Positions 27,421 through 38,377 of a stretch of 64,000 bases of DNA are shown piece after piece. Made by a program: the position numbers and the translations under genes. Numbering within the stretch: position 1 is the first letter of the stretch; each line of letters starts with the position of its first letter. Source of the DNA: Rhodanobacteraceae bacterium. GTDB lineage: Bacteria; Pseudomonadota; Gammaproteobacteria; Xanthomonadales; SZUA-5. The notes under the pieces were generated by a model. The model was not told the origin of the DNA. It saw nothing but the letters and a program-made list of their open reading frames with translations, and did not search any database. The DNA is taken from contig JADKFD010000027.1 in NCBI GenBank assembly GCA_016717705.1, forward strand, positions 5,172 through 69,171, in the 5' to 3' direction.

Positions 27421-28374
27421 ATGAACCAGCTCGAACAACTCAAACGCTACACCACCGTGGTCGCCGACACCGGCAACTTCCGGCAACTGGCGCAGTTCGC
27501 GCCGCGCGATGCGACGACCAATCCTTCGCTGATCCTGAAAGCGGTGCAGCAGCCCGACTACGCACCGCTGCTGGCGGAAACCGTGGCTGCGCAGCGACAG
27601 CTGCCGTTGGACCAGATCGTCGATCAGGTGCTGGTGCGCTTTGGCCTGGAGATTCTCAAGGTGGTACCGGGTCGCGTCAGCACCGAGGTGGATGCGCGGC
27701 TGTCCTTCGACAGCGCCGCAACGATCGAACGCGCGCACCGGCTGATCGGCCTCTACCAGCAGGCGGGCATCGGCCGTGAGCGCGTGCTGATCAAGATCGC
27801 GTCGACCTGGGAAGGCATCCAGGCGGCCAGGGTCCTCGAGCGCGAAGGCATCCGCTGCAACCTGACCCTGCTGTTTGCCTTCTGCCAGGCGGTCGCCTGT
27901 GGCGCCGCTGGCGTGCAGCTGATCTCGCCCTTCGTCGGCCGCATCTACGACTGGCATCGCAAGAATGCCGGCAGCGCCTGGGATGAAGCCGCCAACGCCG
28001 GCATCCATGATCCCGGCGTGCGCTCGGTGACGCAGATCTGGCGTTACTACAAGCGTTTTGGCATCGCCACCGAAGTCATGGGCGCGAGCTTCCGCAACGT
28101 CGGCCAGATCACCGCGCTGGCCGGCTGCGATCTGCTCACCATCAGCCCGGAGCTGCTGGCGGCGCTGCAGGCCAGTGATGAACCCTTGCCGCTGCAGCTG
28201 GATGTCGCCAGTGCGCCGGGCGCCGATTTGCAGGCCGTCAGCTACGACGAAGCCGGATTCCGCTATGCGCTGAACGCCGACGCGATGGCCACCGAAAAGC
28301 TGGCCGAGGGCATCCGCGCGTTTGCCAGCGATGCCGGCAAGCTCGACGCGATGATCGAATCGCTGCGGGCCTGA
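27421..28374 (+). CDS. tal: Transaldolase
   Basis: 317 residues, subfamily 1 (TalB-like, E. coli 317 aa). It transfers dihydroxyacetone units between sugar phosphates in the pentose phosphate pathway. Motifs: DATTNPSLILKA near the N-terminus, the Schiff-base lysine in RVLIKIASTWEGIQAA, and NLTLLFAFCQAVACGAAGVQLISPFVGRIYDW. It starts with ATG and is a single gene. It complements the zwf branch encoded at the start of the window. Confidence 0.96.
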   Translation: MNQLEQLKRYTTVVADTGNFRQLAQFAPRDATTNPSLILKAVQQPDYAPLLAETVAAQRQLPLDQIVDQVLVRFGLEILKVVPGRVSTEVDARLSFDSAATIERAHRLIGLYQQAGIGRERVLIKIASTWEGIQAARVLEREGIRCNLTLLFAFCQAVACGAAGVQLISPFVGRIYDWHRKNAGSAWDEAANAGIHDPGVRSVTQIWRYYKRFGIATEVMGASFRNVGQITALAGCDLLTISPELLAALQASDEPLPLQLDVASAPGADLQAVSYDEAGFRYALNADAMATEKLAEGIRAFASDAGKLDAMIESLRA

Positions 28375-28385
28375 TCGGGTCCCGA

Positions 28386-28470
28386 TCGGAAGCATCGCGC
28401 GCAAGCGCTCTCCTGCAGATTCTGCGCAGACTATCGGCGAGGTTGTAGGAGCGCGCTCGCGCGCGATGCC
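28386..28470. repeat. REP pair, family A
   Basis: GCATCGCGCGCAAGCGCTCT and the inverted TGTAGGAGCGCGCTCGCGCG flank about 35 bases between the convergent transaldolase and sterol desaturase-like genes. Confidence 0.8.
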
Positions 28471-28496
28471 TCTGGCTGCAGACGGCGACGGCGAAT

Positions 28497-29324
28497 TCAC
28501 CGGCGCCACGGCCACGCCAGCAATGCCAGGAGCTGGTGTTCGCCGGGATACGCTTGCGGCGTGTAGACGCCGACCTGTCGTGGTGGCGACTGGTAGCGGA
28601 AGCTGCCGAAGACCTGGTCCCACAGCGGCAGCGCGGTACCGAAGTTGCCGGCATCGGCTAGATTGTCGCTGTGGTGCAGGCGGTGCAGTTCGGCGCTGCC
28701 GATCAGGTAGTTGAGCCAGCCGATGCGACCGCGCACATTGGCGTGGGTGACCAGCGATTGGGTCAGCTGGAACAGGGTGATGGCCACGATCGCGTGTGCA
28801 TCGAAGCCGAGCAGGACCAGGGGCAGCACCCGCGCCACTTTGTCGTAGAGCGCGTTCAGCGGATGCGCGGTCAGCGCGTTGGCAAGATTGAGCTTGTGCG
28901 GGCGATGGTGCAGCAGATGCACGCGCCAAAGCCAGTTGTCGCCGTGACTGATGCGGTGCAAGGCGTAGCCGCCCAATTCCGCCAGCCAGGCGCCGACGAC
29001 GATCTGCAGCAGCACGGGCCAGTCCAGCGTGCCGGCGCTGAGACGCGCCCCGAGCAGGGCGATGGCGACGCCGGCAATCGCGTCGGCGAGCGCGTTGATG
29101 GACCAGGCGCCGGCATCGCGCTTGAGGTCTTCGCGCTCGGGCCGCCAGTCATCGCGGAAGGCGCGCATCCGCTCCGCGCCGGCCAGCAGCGTGACGTTCA
29201 GTACCAGCCAGCCGAGCAGCGCCAGCGTGGCGTCGTGCTCACGCGTGAGCCAGGCGAACGGCGGCAACACGGCGAGCAGCGTCAGATGGGGCCAGTGCCA
29301 GGCCTGTGGGCGGTCGGCGGTCAT
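28497..29324 (-). CDS. Sterol desaturase/fatty-acid hydroxylase family membrane protein
   Basis: 275 residues with four or more hydrophobic segments. The di-iron histidine clusters of the family are present in order: HRISH, HLLHHRPH, and HRLHHSD (with NLADAGNFGTALPLWDQVFGSF after it). Such enzymes hydroxylate or desaturate lipids at the membrane; the substrate is unknown. It is divergent from the Crp-type regulator, with an 82-bp intergenic region, so that regulator may control it. Confidence 0.87.
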   Translation of the reverse strand: MTADRPQAWHWPHLTLLAVLPPFAWLTREHDATLALLGWLVLNVTLLAGAERMRAFRDDWRPEREDLKRDAGAWSINALADAIAGVAIALLGARLSAGTLDWPVLLQIVVGAWLAELGGYALHRISHGDNWLWRVHLLHHRPHKLNLANALTAHPLNALYDKVARVLPLVLLGFDAHAIVAITLFQLTQSLVTHANVRGRIGWLNYLIGSAELHRLHHSDNLADAGNFGTALPLWDQVFGSFRYQSPPRQVGVYTPQAYPGEHQLLALLAWPWRR

Positions 29325-29406
29325 GCGTTGGGACTCGGCTGCGGGGTCGATGTCCTATGCTGCTTGGCGTCGTGGCGGCAACGCCTTAACCTGGGTTCAG
29401 TGAGCT

Positions 29407-29970
29407 ATGCAGTCGCTTCCGAACGCACTTGCGGCCTTGATCGCGGCGACTGCGGTCCACGAGTTCGCACCCGGGGCCACGCTGATCGCCGCCGATGCGA
29501 AGAGCGCACCGCTGTGGTTCCTGCATGACGGCCTGGTGCGGCTGTATGCGCTGGCTGCCGATGGTGGCAGCTACAACCTCGGCTTCCACGGCAGCGGCGA
29601 GTTCGTCTCCGGTCGTCTCGCGCTGCGCGACGGGCGCATCTGCTGCGGCGAACGCGCGCTCGGCGTGGAAGCCCTGCAAGCGACCCGCGCCAGCGCGTTG
29701 TCACTGGCCGCGATCGACCGCTTGCGCCACGCGGATGCCGCGGTGGCGGCCTGGTTGCTCGATCGGCTGCTGGAGATGAACGCCGAGCGCCTCGGTCGCG
29801 AAGCGGACCTGGCGCAACGCAGCGCGACCGAGCGCTATCAGGAACTGCTGCGCAAGTGGCCGACGATCGTCGAGCAGGTGCCCCTGCATCAGATCGCCGC
29901 ATGGCTGGGCATCACGCCGGTAGCGCTGTCGCGCATTCGCCGGCGCCTGGCGGACACGGCTGCGGGCTAG
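29407..29970 (+). CDS. Crp/Fnr-family transcriptional regulator
   Basis: 187 residues: an N-terminal cyclic-nucleotide-binding-like beta-roll (APGATLIAADAKSAPLWFLHDGLVRLYALAADG) and a compact C-terminal DNA-binding part (ATERYQELLRKWPTIVEQVPLHQIAAWLGITPVALSRIRRRL) with a clear helix-turn-helix. The Fnr cysteine cluster is missing, so oxygen sensing by an Fe-S cluster is unlikely. It is divergent from the sterol desaturase-like gene. Confidence 0.82.
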   Translation: MQSLPNALAALIAATAVHEFAPGATLIAADAKSAPLWFLHDGLVRLYALAADGGSYNLGFHGSGEFVSGRLALRDGRICCGERALGVEALQATRASALSLAAIDRLRHADAAVAAWLLDRLLEMNAERLGREADLAQRSATERYQELLRKWPTIVEQVPLHQIAAWLGITPVALSRIRRRLADTAAG

Positions 29971-30030
29971 CATTCGCTTGCCGCAGGAGTACGGGTCGCC
30001 CCTGGCGGTGCGCTTGTGCGCACATCGAAG

Positions 30031-30086
30031 CTGTGGGAGCGGATTTACTCCGCGATAGCTTTCGCGGAGTCGATCCGGTCCCACAG
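30031..30086. repeat. REP pair, family B
   Basis: CTGTGGGAGCGGATTTACTC and the inverted GAGTCGATCCGGTCCCACAG with a short loop. It is between the Crp-type regulator and Cdd1 genes (230-bp gap, otherwise empty). Confidence 0.8.
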
Positions 30087-30200
30087 GGGCCGCCAGCCTC
30101 CTGCCACTGCGGTGGCGTTGAATGGCCGCCGAAGGTCTTCCGTCCGGTACTGATCTGGCAGTAGGCTGGCGGCAAGTCACCAAGCGAGGTCAAGATCCCG

Positions 30201-30557
30201 ATGAAGCGAAGCGAGAAGATGCTGGCCAACAGCAACGCTCCGGGCCGTAGCGCCGAGACCTTGCCGCAGCGCTTCGAGGACCTGCCGAATGTCGGTCGTG
30301 CAACGGCCGATGACCTGCGCTTGCTCGGCCTGCAGCACACGCGCGATCTGCTCGGCCGCGATCCGTTGCACATGTACCGCGACCTGGAGCACCTGACCGG
30401 CTCGCGCCAGGACCCGTGCGTGCTCGATGTGTTCATTGCGCTGACGCGTCTGGCGGCGGGTGATCCACCGCATCCGTGGTGGCACTACACGGCCGAGCGC
30501 AAGGCGCGCTATGGCGATGCGCGCGATGCGAGTCCACGGCAACGGCAACAACGCTGA
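30201..30557 (+). CDS. Cdd1/helix-hairpin-helix family protein
   Basis: 118 residues. The core LPNVGRATADDLRLLGLQHTRDLLGRDPLHMYRDLEHLTGSRQDPCVLDVFIAL...PWWHYTAERKARYG matches the Cdd1 ('pathogenicity locus') family: a helix-hairpin-helix (PNVGRATADDL) plus the conserved DPCVLDVF and WW.YT.ERK. It is probably a DNA-binding accessory protein; the role is unknown. Its stop overlaps the start of the WYL regulator by one base (TGATG), so the two form an operon. Confidence 0.82.
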   Translation: MKRSEKMLANSNAPGRSAETLPQRFEDLPNVGRATADDLRLLGLQHTRDLLGRDPLHMYRDLEHLTGSRQDPCVLDVFIALTRLAAGDPPHPWWHYTAERKARYGDARDASPRQRQQR

Positions 30558-31255
30558 TGCGCCGCGGCGATCGCTTGTTCCAGCTGCTGCTCGAACTCGG
30601 CCGCGGCCGGGTGCGCACGGCGCGCCAGCTGGGCGAGCGCCTGGGCGTTTCCGAGCGCACCGTCTACCGCGACATCGCCGATCTTGCCGCGCAGGGCACC
30701 CCGGTCGAGGGCGCCGCCGGCGTTGGCTACTCGCTGCGCGCCGGCTACCAGGTGCCGCCGCTGATGTTCGAGCGCGACGAACTGGAGGCACTGGCGCTCG
30801 GCGCCGCCTGGGTTTCAGCCTACGCCGACGACGATCTGCGCGTCGCTGCCGATCGTGTGCTGAGCAAGATCGACGCGGTGTTGCCGCAACGGCTGCGACC
30901 CGGACTGAAGGCGGAGGGCATCGAGGTACTCGCCTTCAGCCATGATCCTGGCACTCGCCGCGTGCTGTCGGCGGCCCGCCGCGGCATGAAGGAGCGGCGC
31001 AAGCTGAGTGCGCGCTACGTGGATTTGAGCGGACAGACCACGCAACGGGTGCTCTGGCCGCTGGGTTTGTTCTACTGGGGCAAGGTGTGGACGCTGGCGG
31101 CCTGGTGCGAGCTGCGCGCGGACTACCGCAGCTTTCGCATCGACCGCTTCGCCGCGCTCGACCTGCTGCCGGTGGCGATCCCGGATTCGGCCAGTGTCAG
31201 CCTGCAGGAGTACCTGGCGTGCGTGCGCGACGATCCGGAAACGCGCGGGCGATGA
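30557..31255 (+). CDS. YafY-type HTH-WYL transcriptional regulator
   Basis: 232 residues. The N-terminal HTH (ARQLGERLGVSERTVYRDIADLAAQG) is followed by a WYL domain (KERRKLSARYVDLSGQTTQRVLWPLGLFYWGKVWTLAAWCELRADYRSFRIDRF). WYL domains bind ligands such as nucleic-acid ends and often regulate DNA-damage or defence genes. It is translationally coupled to the Cdd1 gene, an arrangement common for this pair. Confidence 0.92.
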   Translation: MRRGDRLFQLLLELGRGRVRTARQLGERLGVSERTVYRDIADLAAQGTPVEGAAGVGYSLRAGYQVPPLMFERDELEALALGAAWVSAYADDDLRVAADRVLSKIDAVLPQRLRPGLKAEGIEVLAFSHDPGTRRVLSAARRGMKERRKLSARYVDLSGQTTQRVLWPLGLFYWGKVWTLAAWCELRADYRSFRIDRFAALDLLPVAIPDSASVSLQEYLACVRDDPETRGR

Positions 31256-31272
31256 GGGCGCGGCGCTGGTCG

Positions 31273-31354
31273 ATGAAGCATCGCGCGCGAGCGCGCTCCT
31301 ACAATTTCGCCGCGAATCCACGCAGGATTTGTAGGAGCGCGCTCGCGCGCGATG
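31273..31354. repeat. REP pair, family A
   Basis: CGCGCGAGCGCGCTCCTACA and the inverted TGTAGGAGCGCGCTCGCGCG flank about 30 bases. It lies in the 237-bp gap before dnaA. Confidence 0.85.
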
Positions 31355-31492
31355 CCTTTGCCTTGCGGCGCACGCTGGTCAGCTCCGATTCGACGCACAC
31401 AAGCGGAGCGCGACGGGGCGCCGCAACCGGGCTATTCTGTTCGACCGTGGCTTACACCAGGTACGCCACTGAATACTGACCCGATCCGGATC

Positions 31493-32824
31493 ATGCACAG
31501 AGCTTGGAAAAGGGCGCTCGATCGCCTCGGCACCGAATTGCCCGCGGAAGACGTGCAGACCTGGCTGCGGCCGCTGCAGGCCAGGTCGAGGGGTGGCAGC
31601 CTGTTGCTGCTGGCGCCCAACCGTTTCGTCGGCGACAAGGTGGCCAAGGCCTACTTGCCGCGCATCCGTGAGCTGGTCGCCCTGCTCGATCCGAGCGTGC
31701 TCGAGGTGCGCATCGAGCTCGGCACCGAGGAAGCGCCGCCGGCAACGCAGCCGGAGCGTGAGCGAACGCTGCCTGTCGAGGTGGCCGCCGAGCCGCGCTT
31801 CGATGGCAAGCTCGACACGCGCTACCAGTTCGACAATTTCGTCGAGGGCAAGTCCAACCAGCTGGCGCGGGCCACCGCTCTGCAGGTGGCGCTCAAACCC
31901 GGTCTCGCCTACAACCCCTTCCTGCTATACGGCGGCACCGGCCTGGGCAAGACGCATCTGTTGCACGCCGCCGGCAATCTGATCGTGCAGAACAATCCGC
32001 GCGCCCGCGTGCTCTACCTGCGCTCGGAAGAGTTCATCCGCGCGATGATGCAGGCGCTGCAGCAGGGCAAGTGGGACGACTTCAAACGCACCTACCGCTC
32101 GGTCGATGCGCTGCTGATCGACGACATCCAGTTCCTCGCCGGCAAGGACCGCACCCAGGAGGAGTTCTTCCACCTGTTCAACGCGCTCTACGACGCCAAG
32201 CAGCAGATCGTGATGACCTGCGACCGCTATCCGAAGGAAGTCGACAAGCTGGAGCCGCGGCTGAAGTCGCGCTTCGGTTGGGGCATCAGCGTGGCGGTGG
32301 ATCCGCCGGACTTCGAAACCCGGGTGGCGATCCTGCTGCAGAAGGCCGCTGCGGCCGGCATGGACCTCGACGAGGAGGTCGCCGCCTACATCGCGCGGCG
32401 CATGCGTTCGAACGTGCGCGAGCTGGAGGGCGCATTGAACACCTTGCACGCGCACGCCAATCTGCTCGGCAAGGCCTATGTCGACCTGGCCTTCGCGCAA
32501 TCGACGCTGCGCGATGTGCTGCGTCCGCACGAGCAGCAGATCTCGCTGTCGAACATCCAGAAGACGGTCTCGGACTACCATCGCATCACACTCAGCGATC
32601 TGCTCGGCAAGAAGCGCACGCGCACGCTGGTGCGGCCGCGGCAGATGGCGATGGCGCTGGCCAAGGATCTGACCGCGCACAGCCTGCCGGAAATCGGCAA
32701 GGCGTTTGGCGGTCGCGATCACACGACGGTGATGCACGCCTGCAAGCAGATTCGCGAAATGGTTGAAACCGATGCGCGGATGCGCGACGACTGGGACAAG
32801 CTGGTGCGGCTGTTGAGCGTATAA
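31493..32824 (+). CDS. dnaA: Chromosomal replication initiator protein
   Basis: 443 residues (xanthomonad DnaA about 442). Domain I begins MHRAWKRALDRLGTELPAEDVQTWLRPLQA. AAA+ domain III has Walker A GGTGLGKTHLLHA near 147 and Walker B LLIDDIQFLAG. Domain IV carries the DnaA-box recognition signature FGGRDHTTVMHACKQI. It opens the origin region at DnaA boxes. The ATG at 31493 is chosen by alignment to the usual N-terminus. It is followed by the oriC-like spacer and dnaN. Confidence 0.97.
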   Translation: MHRAWKRALDRLGTELPAEDVQTWLRPLQARSRGGSLLLLAPNRFVGDKVAKAYLPRIRELVALLDPSVLEVRIELGTEEAPPATQPERERTLPVEVAAEPRFDGKLDTRYQFDNFVEGKSNQLARATALQVALKPGLAYNPFLLYGGTGLGKTHLLHAAGNLIVQNNPRARVLYLRSEEFIRAMMQALQQGKWDDFKRTYRSVDALLIDDIQFLAGKDRTQEEFFHLFNALYDAKQQIVMTCDRYPKEVDKLEPRLKSRFGWGISVAVDPPDFETRVAILLQKAAAAGMDLDEEVAAYIARRMRSNVRELEGALNTLHAHANLLGKAYVDLAFAQSTLRDVLRPHEQQISLSNIQKTVSDYHRITLSDLLGKKRTRTLVRPRQMAMALAKDLTAHSLPEIGKAFGGRDHTTVMHACKQIREMVETDARMRDDWDKLVRLLSV

Positions 32825-33058
32825 GAGGGCGCCGGGAATCCTGGGTGAAAGCTGTGGATAACTGTGGTACTGCCGGGGACTGAAAAGTTGTCCACAATCC
32901 ATCCCCAGGCTGCAGGCCCTGTGCTGCACAAGGCAACTCTGAAATATTGATATTTAAATCAACAAGATAAACGATTTCCACAGCTTCAACGGCTACTCAT
33001 CATCATCATCAGTCTGTACTTCAAGAAAAAGCCAAGAGCTTAGAGGAGCAGTGGCACC
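32825..33058. other. Putative oriC in the dnaA-dnaN spacer
   Basis: A 234-bp non-coding spacer with DnaA-box matches at 32853-32861 (TGTGGATAA), 32888-32896 (TTGTCCACA, inverted) and 32974-32982 (ATTTCCACA, inverted). Between the second and third boxes is an unusually AT-rich stretch (about 32937-32976, including ATATTGATATTTAAATC) in an otherwise GC-rich genome. Box pattern, AT-rich unwinding candidate and dnaA-dnaN position together indicate the replication origin. Confidence 0.8.
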
Positions 33059-34159
33059 ATGCGTTTTAGCGTCCAACGAGAAGCGTTGTTGCGTCCGCTG
33101 CAGCAGGTGGTTGGCGTGGTCGAACGGCGCCAGACCCTTCCCGTGTTGGCGAATGTGCTGATTCGAGTCGAAGGCGAAAGCGCCAGCTTCACGACTACCG
33201 ACCTGGAAGTGGAACTGTCGTCGCGCATGGCGGTGGATGGTGCGCAGGCCGGTGAGGTCACAGTTCCCGCGCGCAAGTTGTTCGACATCGTCAGGGCATT
33301 GCCGGATGGTTCGAAGATTGAGCTCAAGCAGGAGGGCGAGCGCGTCAAGTTGAGCTCGGGTCGCTCGCGCTACACCCTGGCGACTTTGTCGGCGAGTGAG
33401 TTCCCGGCGACCGAATCCGGCGATGTGCAGGACCGCATCGAGATCGATCAGGGCACCTTCAAGAAGTTGCTCGAACGCAGCGCCTTTGCGATGGCCGTGC
33501 AGGACGTGCGCTATTACCTGAACGGTCTGCTGGTCGAGGTGCGCAGCAATGGACTGCGGACTGTCGCAACCGATGGCCATCGGCTGGCACTGGCGGAAAC
33601 GGCGGGTGTGGCCGACGGAGAAATCCGCCGCCAGGTCATCGTGCCGCGCAAAGGCGTGCTGGAGCTGCAGCGCCTGCTGGAAGGTGGTGATGCACCTCTG
33701 GAGCTGGCCTTCTCGAAGAATCACATCCGCGCACGGCTGTCCGACAGCGTGGTGGTCTCCAAGCTGATCGACGGGCGTTTCCCGGACTACGAGGCGGTGA
33801 TTCCGCTGGCGGCGGACAAAGTCATCCTGGTCGATCGCGATGCGGTGCGCCAGGCGCTGTCGCGTGCGGCGATCCTGTCGAACGAGAAATATCGCGGTGT
33901 GAAGATCGAGGTGTCCCCAGGCGTGCTCAAGGTGATCGCGCACAATCCGGAGCAGGAAGAGGCGATGGAGGAGATCGAGGCCGAGACCACGGTCGACCAG
34001 CTCAGCGTCGGTTTCAACGTCAATTATCTGCTGGATGCGTTGGCAGCCGTGGATGGTGAGCGCGTGCGCATTCGCCTGCGCGACGGCGCCAGCAGCGCAC
34101 TGGTGGAGTCGCCGATCGACGACACCACGCGCCATGTGGTGATGCCGCTGCGGCTGTGA
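33059..34159 (+). CDS. dnaN: DNA polymerase III beta subunit (sliding clamp)
   Basis: 366 residues, the normal length of the ring-forming processivity clamp. Visible family segments: MRFSVQREALLRPLQQVVGVVERRQTLPVLANVLI, DGHRLALAE, VPRKGVLELQRLL, DGRFPDYEAVIP and the C-terminal hydrophobic-pocket end HVVMPLRL, where clamp-binding peptides dock. AGGAG lies 9 bases before the ATG. It sits between oriC and recF. Confidence 0.98.
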   Translation: MRFSVQREALLRPLQQVVGVVERRQTLPVLANVLIRVEGESASFTTTDLEVELSSRMAVDGAQAGEVTVPARKLFDIVRALPDGSKIELKQEGERVKLSSGRSRYTLATLSASEFPATESGDVQDRIEIDQGTFKKLLERSAFAMAVQDVRYYLNGLLVEVRSNGLRTVATDGHRLALAETAGVADGEIRRQVIVPRKGVLELQRLLEGGDAPLELAFSKNHIRARLSDSVVVSKLIDGRFPDYEAVIPLAADKVILVDRDAVRQALSRAAILSNEKYRGVKIEVSPGVLKVIAHNPEQEEAMEEIEAETTVDQLSVGFNVNYLLDALAAVDGERVRIRLRDGASSALVESPIDDTTRHVVMPLRL

Positions 34160-34226
34160 GCTTGAGCTCTGGTCTGTGTGCAATGCGGGGTCGCCATGGC
34201 GGCCCCGTTGCTTTTGGGGACTCCGG

Positions 34227-35306
34227 GTGCATCTGACGCGGCTGAGCATCGACGCCTTGCGCTGCCTGCGACAGGTCGAGGTGGTGCCTTGCGCCGGTTT
34301 GAATCTGTTTCTGGGTGGCAATGGCGCCGGCAAGACCAGCGTGCTCGAAGCCCTCTATCTGCTCGGTTCCGGCAAAAGCTTTCGCTTTGGTGGGCATGAG
34401 GCGGTCATTGCGCATGGCGCCCGCATGCTGCAGTTGTATGCGGAGCTGGAACACGGCGGTCGATTCGAGCGCGTCGGCTTTGAACGCGCCCGCTCTGGCT
34501 GGCGCGCGCTGCGCAATGGCGAGAAGGTTGGCGACCTGGCGGAACTGGCTGGCCTGGTGCCGGTGGTCTGTTTCAGCCCGGAATCCCATCTGCTGGTTTC
34601 GGGTGCGTCCGAGGTCAGGCGGCGGTTCTTCGACTGGATCGTGTTCCACGTGGAACCGGAGTTTGCGACGGCCTATCGGCGCTACGCGCGGGCTTTGCGT
34701 CAGCGCAATGCGCTGCTGAAACAGGAACCGGACAGCCGATCGTTGTCGGTGTGGACGATCGAGCTCGCGGAGGCGGGTGAAACGCTGTCCGACTTGCGTT
34801 CCCGAGTGCTCCCCGACTTCAGTGCGCTCTTGGTCAACGCACTGAACAAGCTGCTGCCCGAGGCGGCACCCTTCGCTGTGAGCTACCGCCGCGGCTGGCG
34901 AGATGGGATGCCTTTGCTGGAGCGACTGCAGATGTTGCAGGTGCGCGAACTGGCGCTCGGACACAGCCTGGCTGGTCCGCACCGAAGTGATTGGCTGGTC
35001 GAGATCAACGGTCACGAGATTCGTGAACACGGGTCGCGCGGACAGCAAAAACTTGTCGCGTTGGCATCCGTGTTGGTTGCGGCGCGCCTATACACCCAGC
35101 GCCGGGGTGAACCGCCATTGGTGGCACTTGACGATCTGTCCTCCGAGCTGGATGTGGAACATCAGCGACGCGCCCTGCTGGAGTGCGCCGCACTGCGTGC
35201 GCAATTGTGGGTTACCGGGACTCAGCGAACGCCGGCGATGGACGAATGGATCGGCGAGATTCGGACGTTCCACGTGGAACAAGGCCACATCACCGCGGGT
35301 AACTGA
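34227..35306 (+). CDS. recF: DNA replication and repair protein RecF
   Basis: A 359-residue SMC-like ATPase that loads RecA at gaps with RecO and RecR. Walker A GGNGAGKTSVLEAL is near residue 30. The ABC signature region and the D-loop/Walker B (GSRGQQKLVALASVLVAARL...PLVALDDLSSELD) are present. The GTG at 34227 gives the expected N-terminus VHLTRLSIDALRCL. The coding sequence contains two perfect parS palindromes, each read as part of an FHVE-type tetrapeptide (FHVEP and FHVEQ). Confidence 0.95.
   Translation: MHLTRLSIDALRCLRQVEVVPCAGLNLFLGGNGAGKTSVLEALYLLGSGKSFRFGGHEAVIAHGARMLQLYAELEHGGRFERVGFERARSGWRALRNGEKVGDLAELAGLVPVVCFSPESHLLVSGASEVRRRFFDWIVFHVEPEFATAYRRYARALRQRNALLKQEPDSRSLSVWTIELAEAGETLSDLRSRVLPDFSALLVNALNKLLPEAAPFAVSYRRGWRDGMPLLERLQMLQVRELALGHSLAGPHRSDWLVEINGHEIREHGSRGQQKLVALASVLVAARLYTQRRGEPPLVALDDLSSELDVEHQRRALLECAALRAQLWVTGTQRTPAMDEWIGEIRTFHVEQGHITAGN
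34643..34656. promoter_or_regulatory. parS-like site 1 (inside recF)
   Basis: A perfect 14-bp palindrome GTTCCACGTGGAAC, identical to the core ParB-binding parS sequence known from Pseudomonas chromosomes near oriC. It lies within the recF coding sequence. Confidence 0.8.
35267..35280. promoter_or_regulatory. parS-like site 2 (end of recF)
   Basis: A perfect GTTCCACGTGGAAC palindrome inside the recF 3' end, 624 bp from site 1. Confidence 0.8.
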
Positions 35307-35372
35307 GCAGCAACGGCGAGTGGTCCGGATCACGCGAACGCGCCGCGCCCGCCCGCCCGCCGTCAAGCCTGA

Positions 35373-35386
35373 GTTCCACGTGGAAC
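35373..35386. promoter_or_regulatory. parS-like site 3 (recF-gyrB gap)
   Basis: A perfect GTTCCACGTGGAAC palindrome in non-coding DNA 67 bp after recF. The 364-bp recF-gyrB gap otherwise holds a REP pair (35452-35529) and the gyrB leader. Confidence 0.8.
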
Positions 35387-35451
35387 AAGACGCCACTCGC
35401 GCAGGAATGCGTCGTCGCGCATGTGGGTACATTTGGGGGTGATCGTCGAGA

Positions 35452-35529
35452 AGCTCGCGCGCAAGCGCGCTCCTACAAATTCTCCGGAGAAGCTCGCAAG
35501 AATTGTAGGAGCGCGCTTGCGCGCGATGC
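35452..35529. repeat. REP pair, family A
   Basis: CTCGCGCGCAAGCGCGCTCC and the inverted TGTAGGAGCGCGCTTGCGCG, about 35 bases apart, upstream of gyrB. Confidence 0.85.
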
Positions 35530-35670
35530 CTTTGAGAAGCTTGCGTACAACGCGCACTCGCGACCGTGCCCAGGACGGGCGTTTAGGGTCACACACGCGA
35601 CCCGCTGATATACTCCGCCGGTTGCGCAGATCGCCTTTCCTGGCGCGCGCCCGGCCAGAAAACCTGGAAC

Positions 35671-38157
<2,487 letters not shown>

Positions 38158-38164
38158 AACGGCA

Positions 38165-38243
38165 AGAGCATCGCGCGCGAGCGCGCTCCTACAAGTTTGC
38201 CGTGGACCCACGCAGGACGTAGGAGCGCGCTTGCGCGCGATGC
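38165..38243. repeat. REP pair, family A
   Basis: GCATCGCGCGCGAGCGCGCT and the inverted GTAGGAGCGCGCTTGCGCGC, about 25 bases apart, between gyrB and the S8 protease gene. Confidence 0.85.
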
Positions 38244-38377
38244 ATTTACCAGCGTAGTGCGACTACGGTACAAAGCTTCGCGTCTCGGCCGCGTCCGCGA
38301 TGGTCGCCGGCCACGCGCAAGGCGCGTGCTCTGTTGTACGCTTTGCGACCCCACCGTGGTGCCGCCAAGCCTGATCG

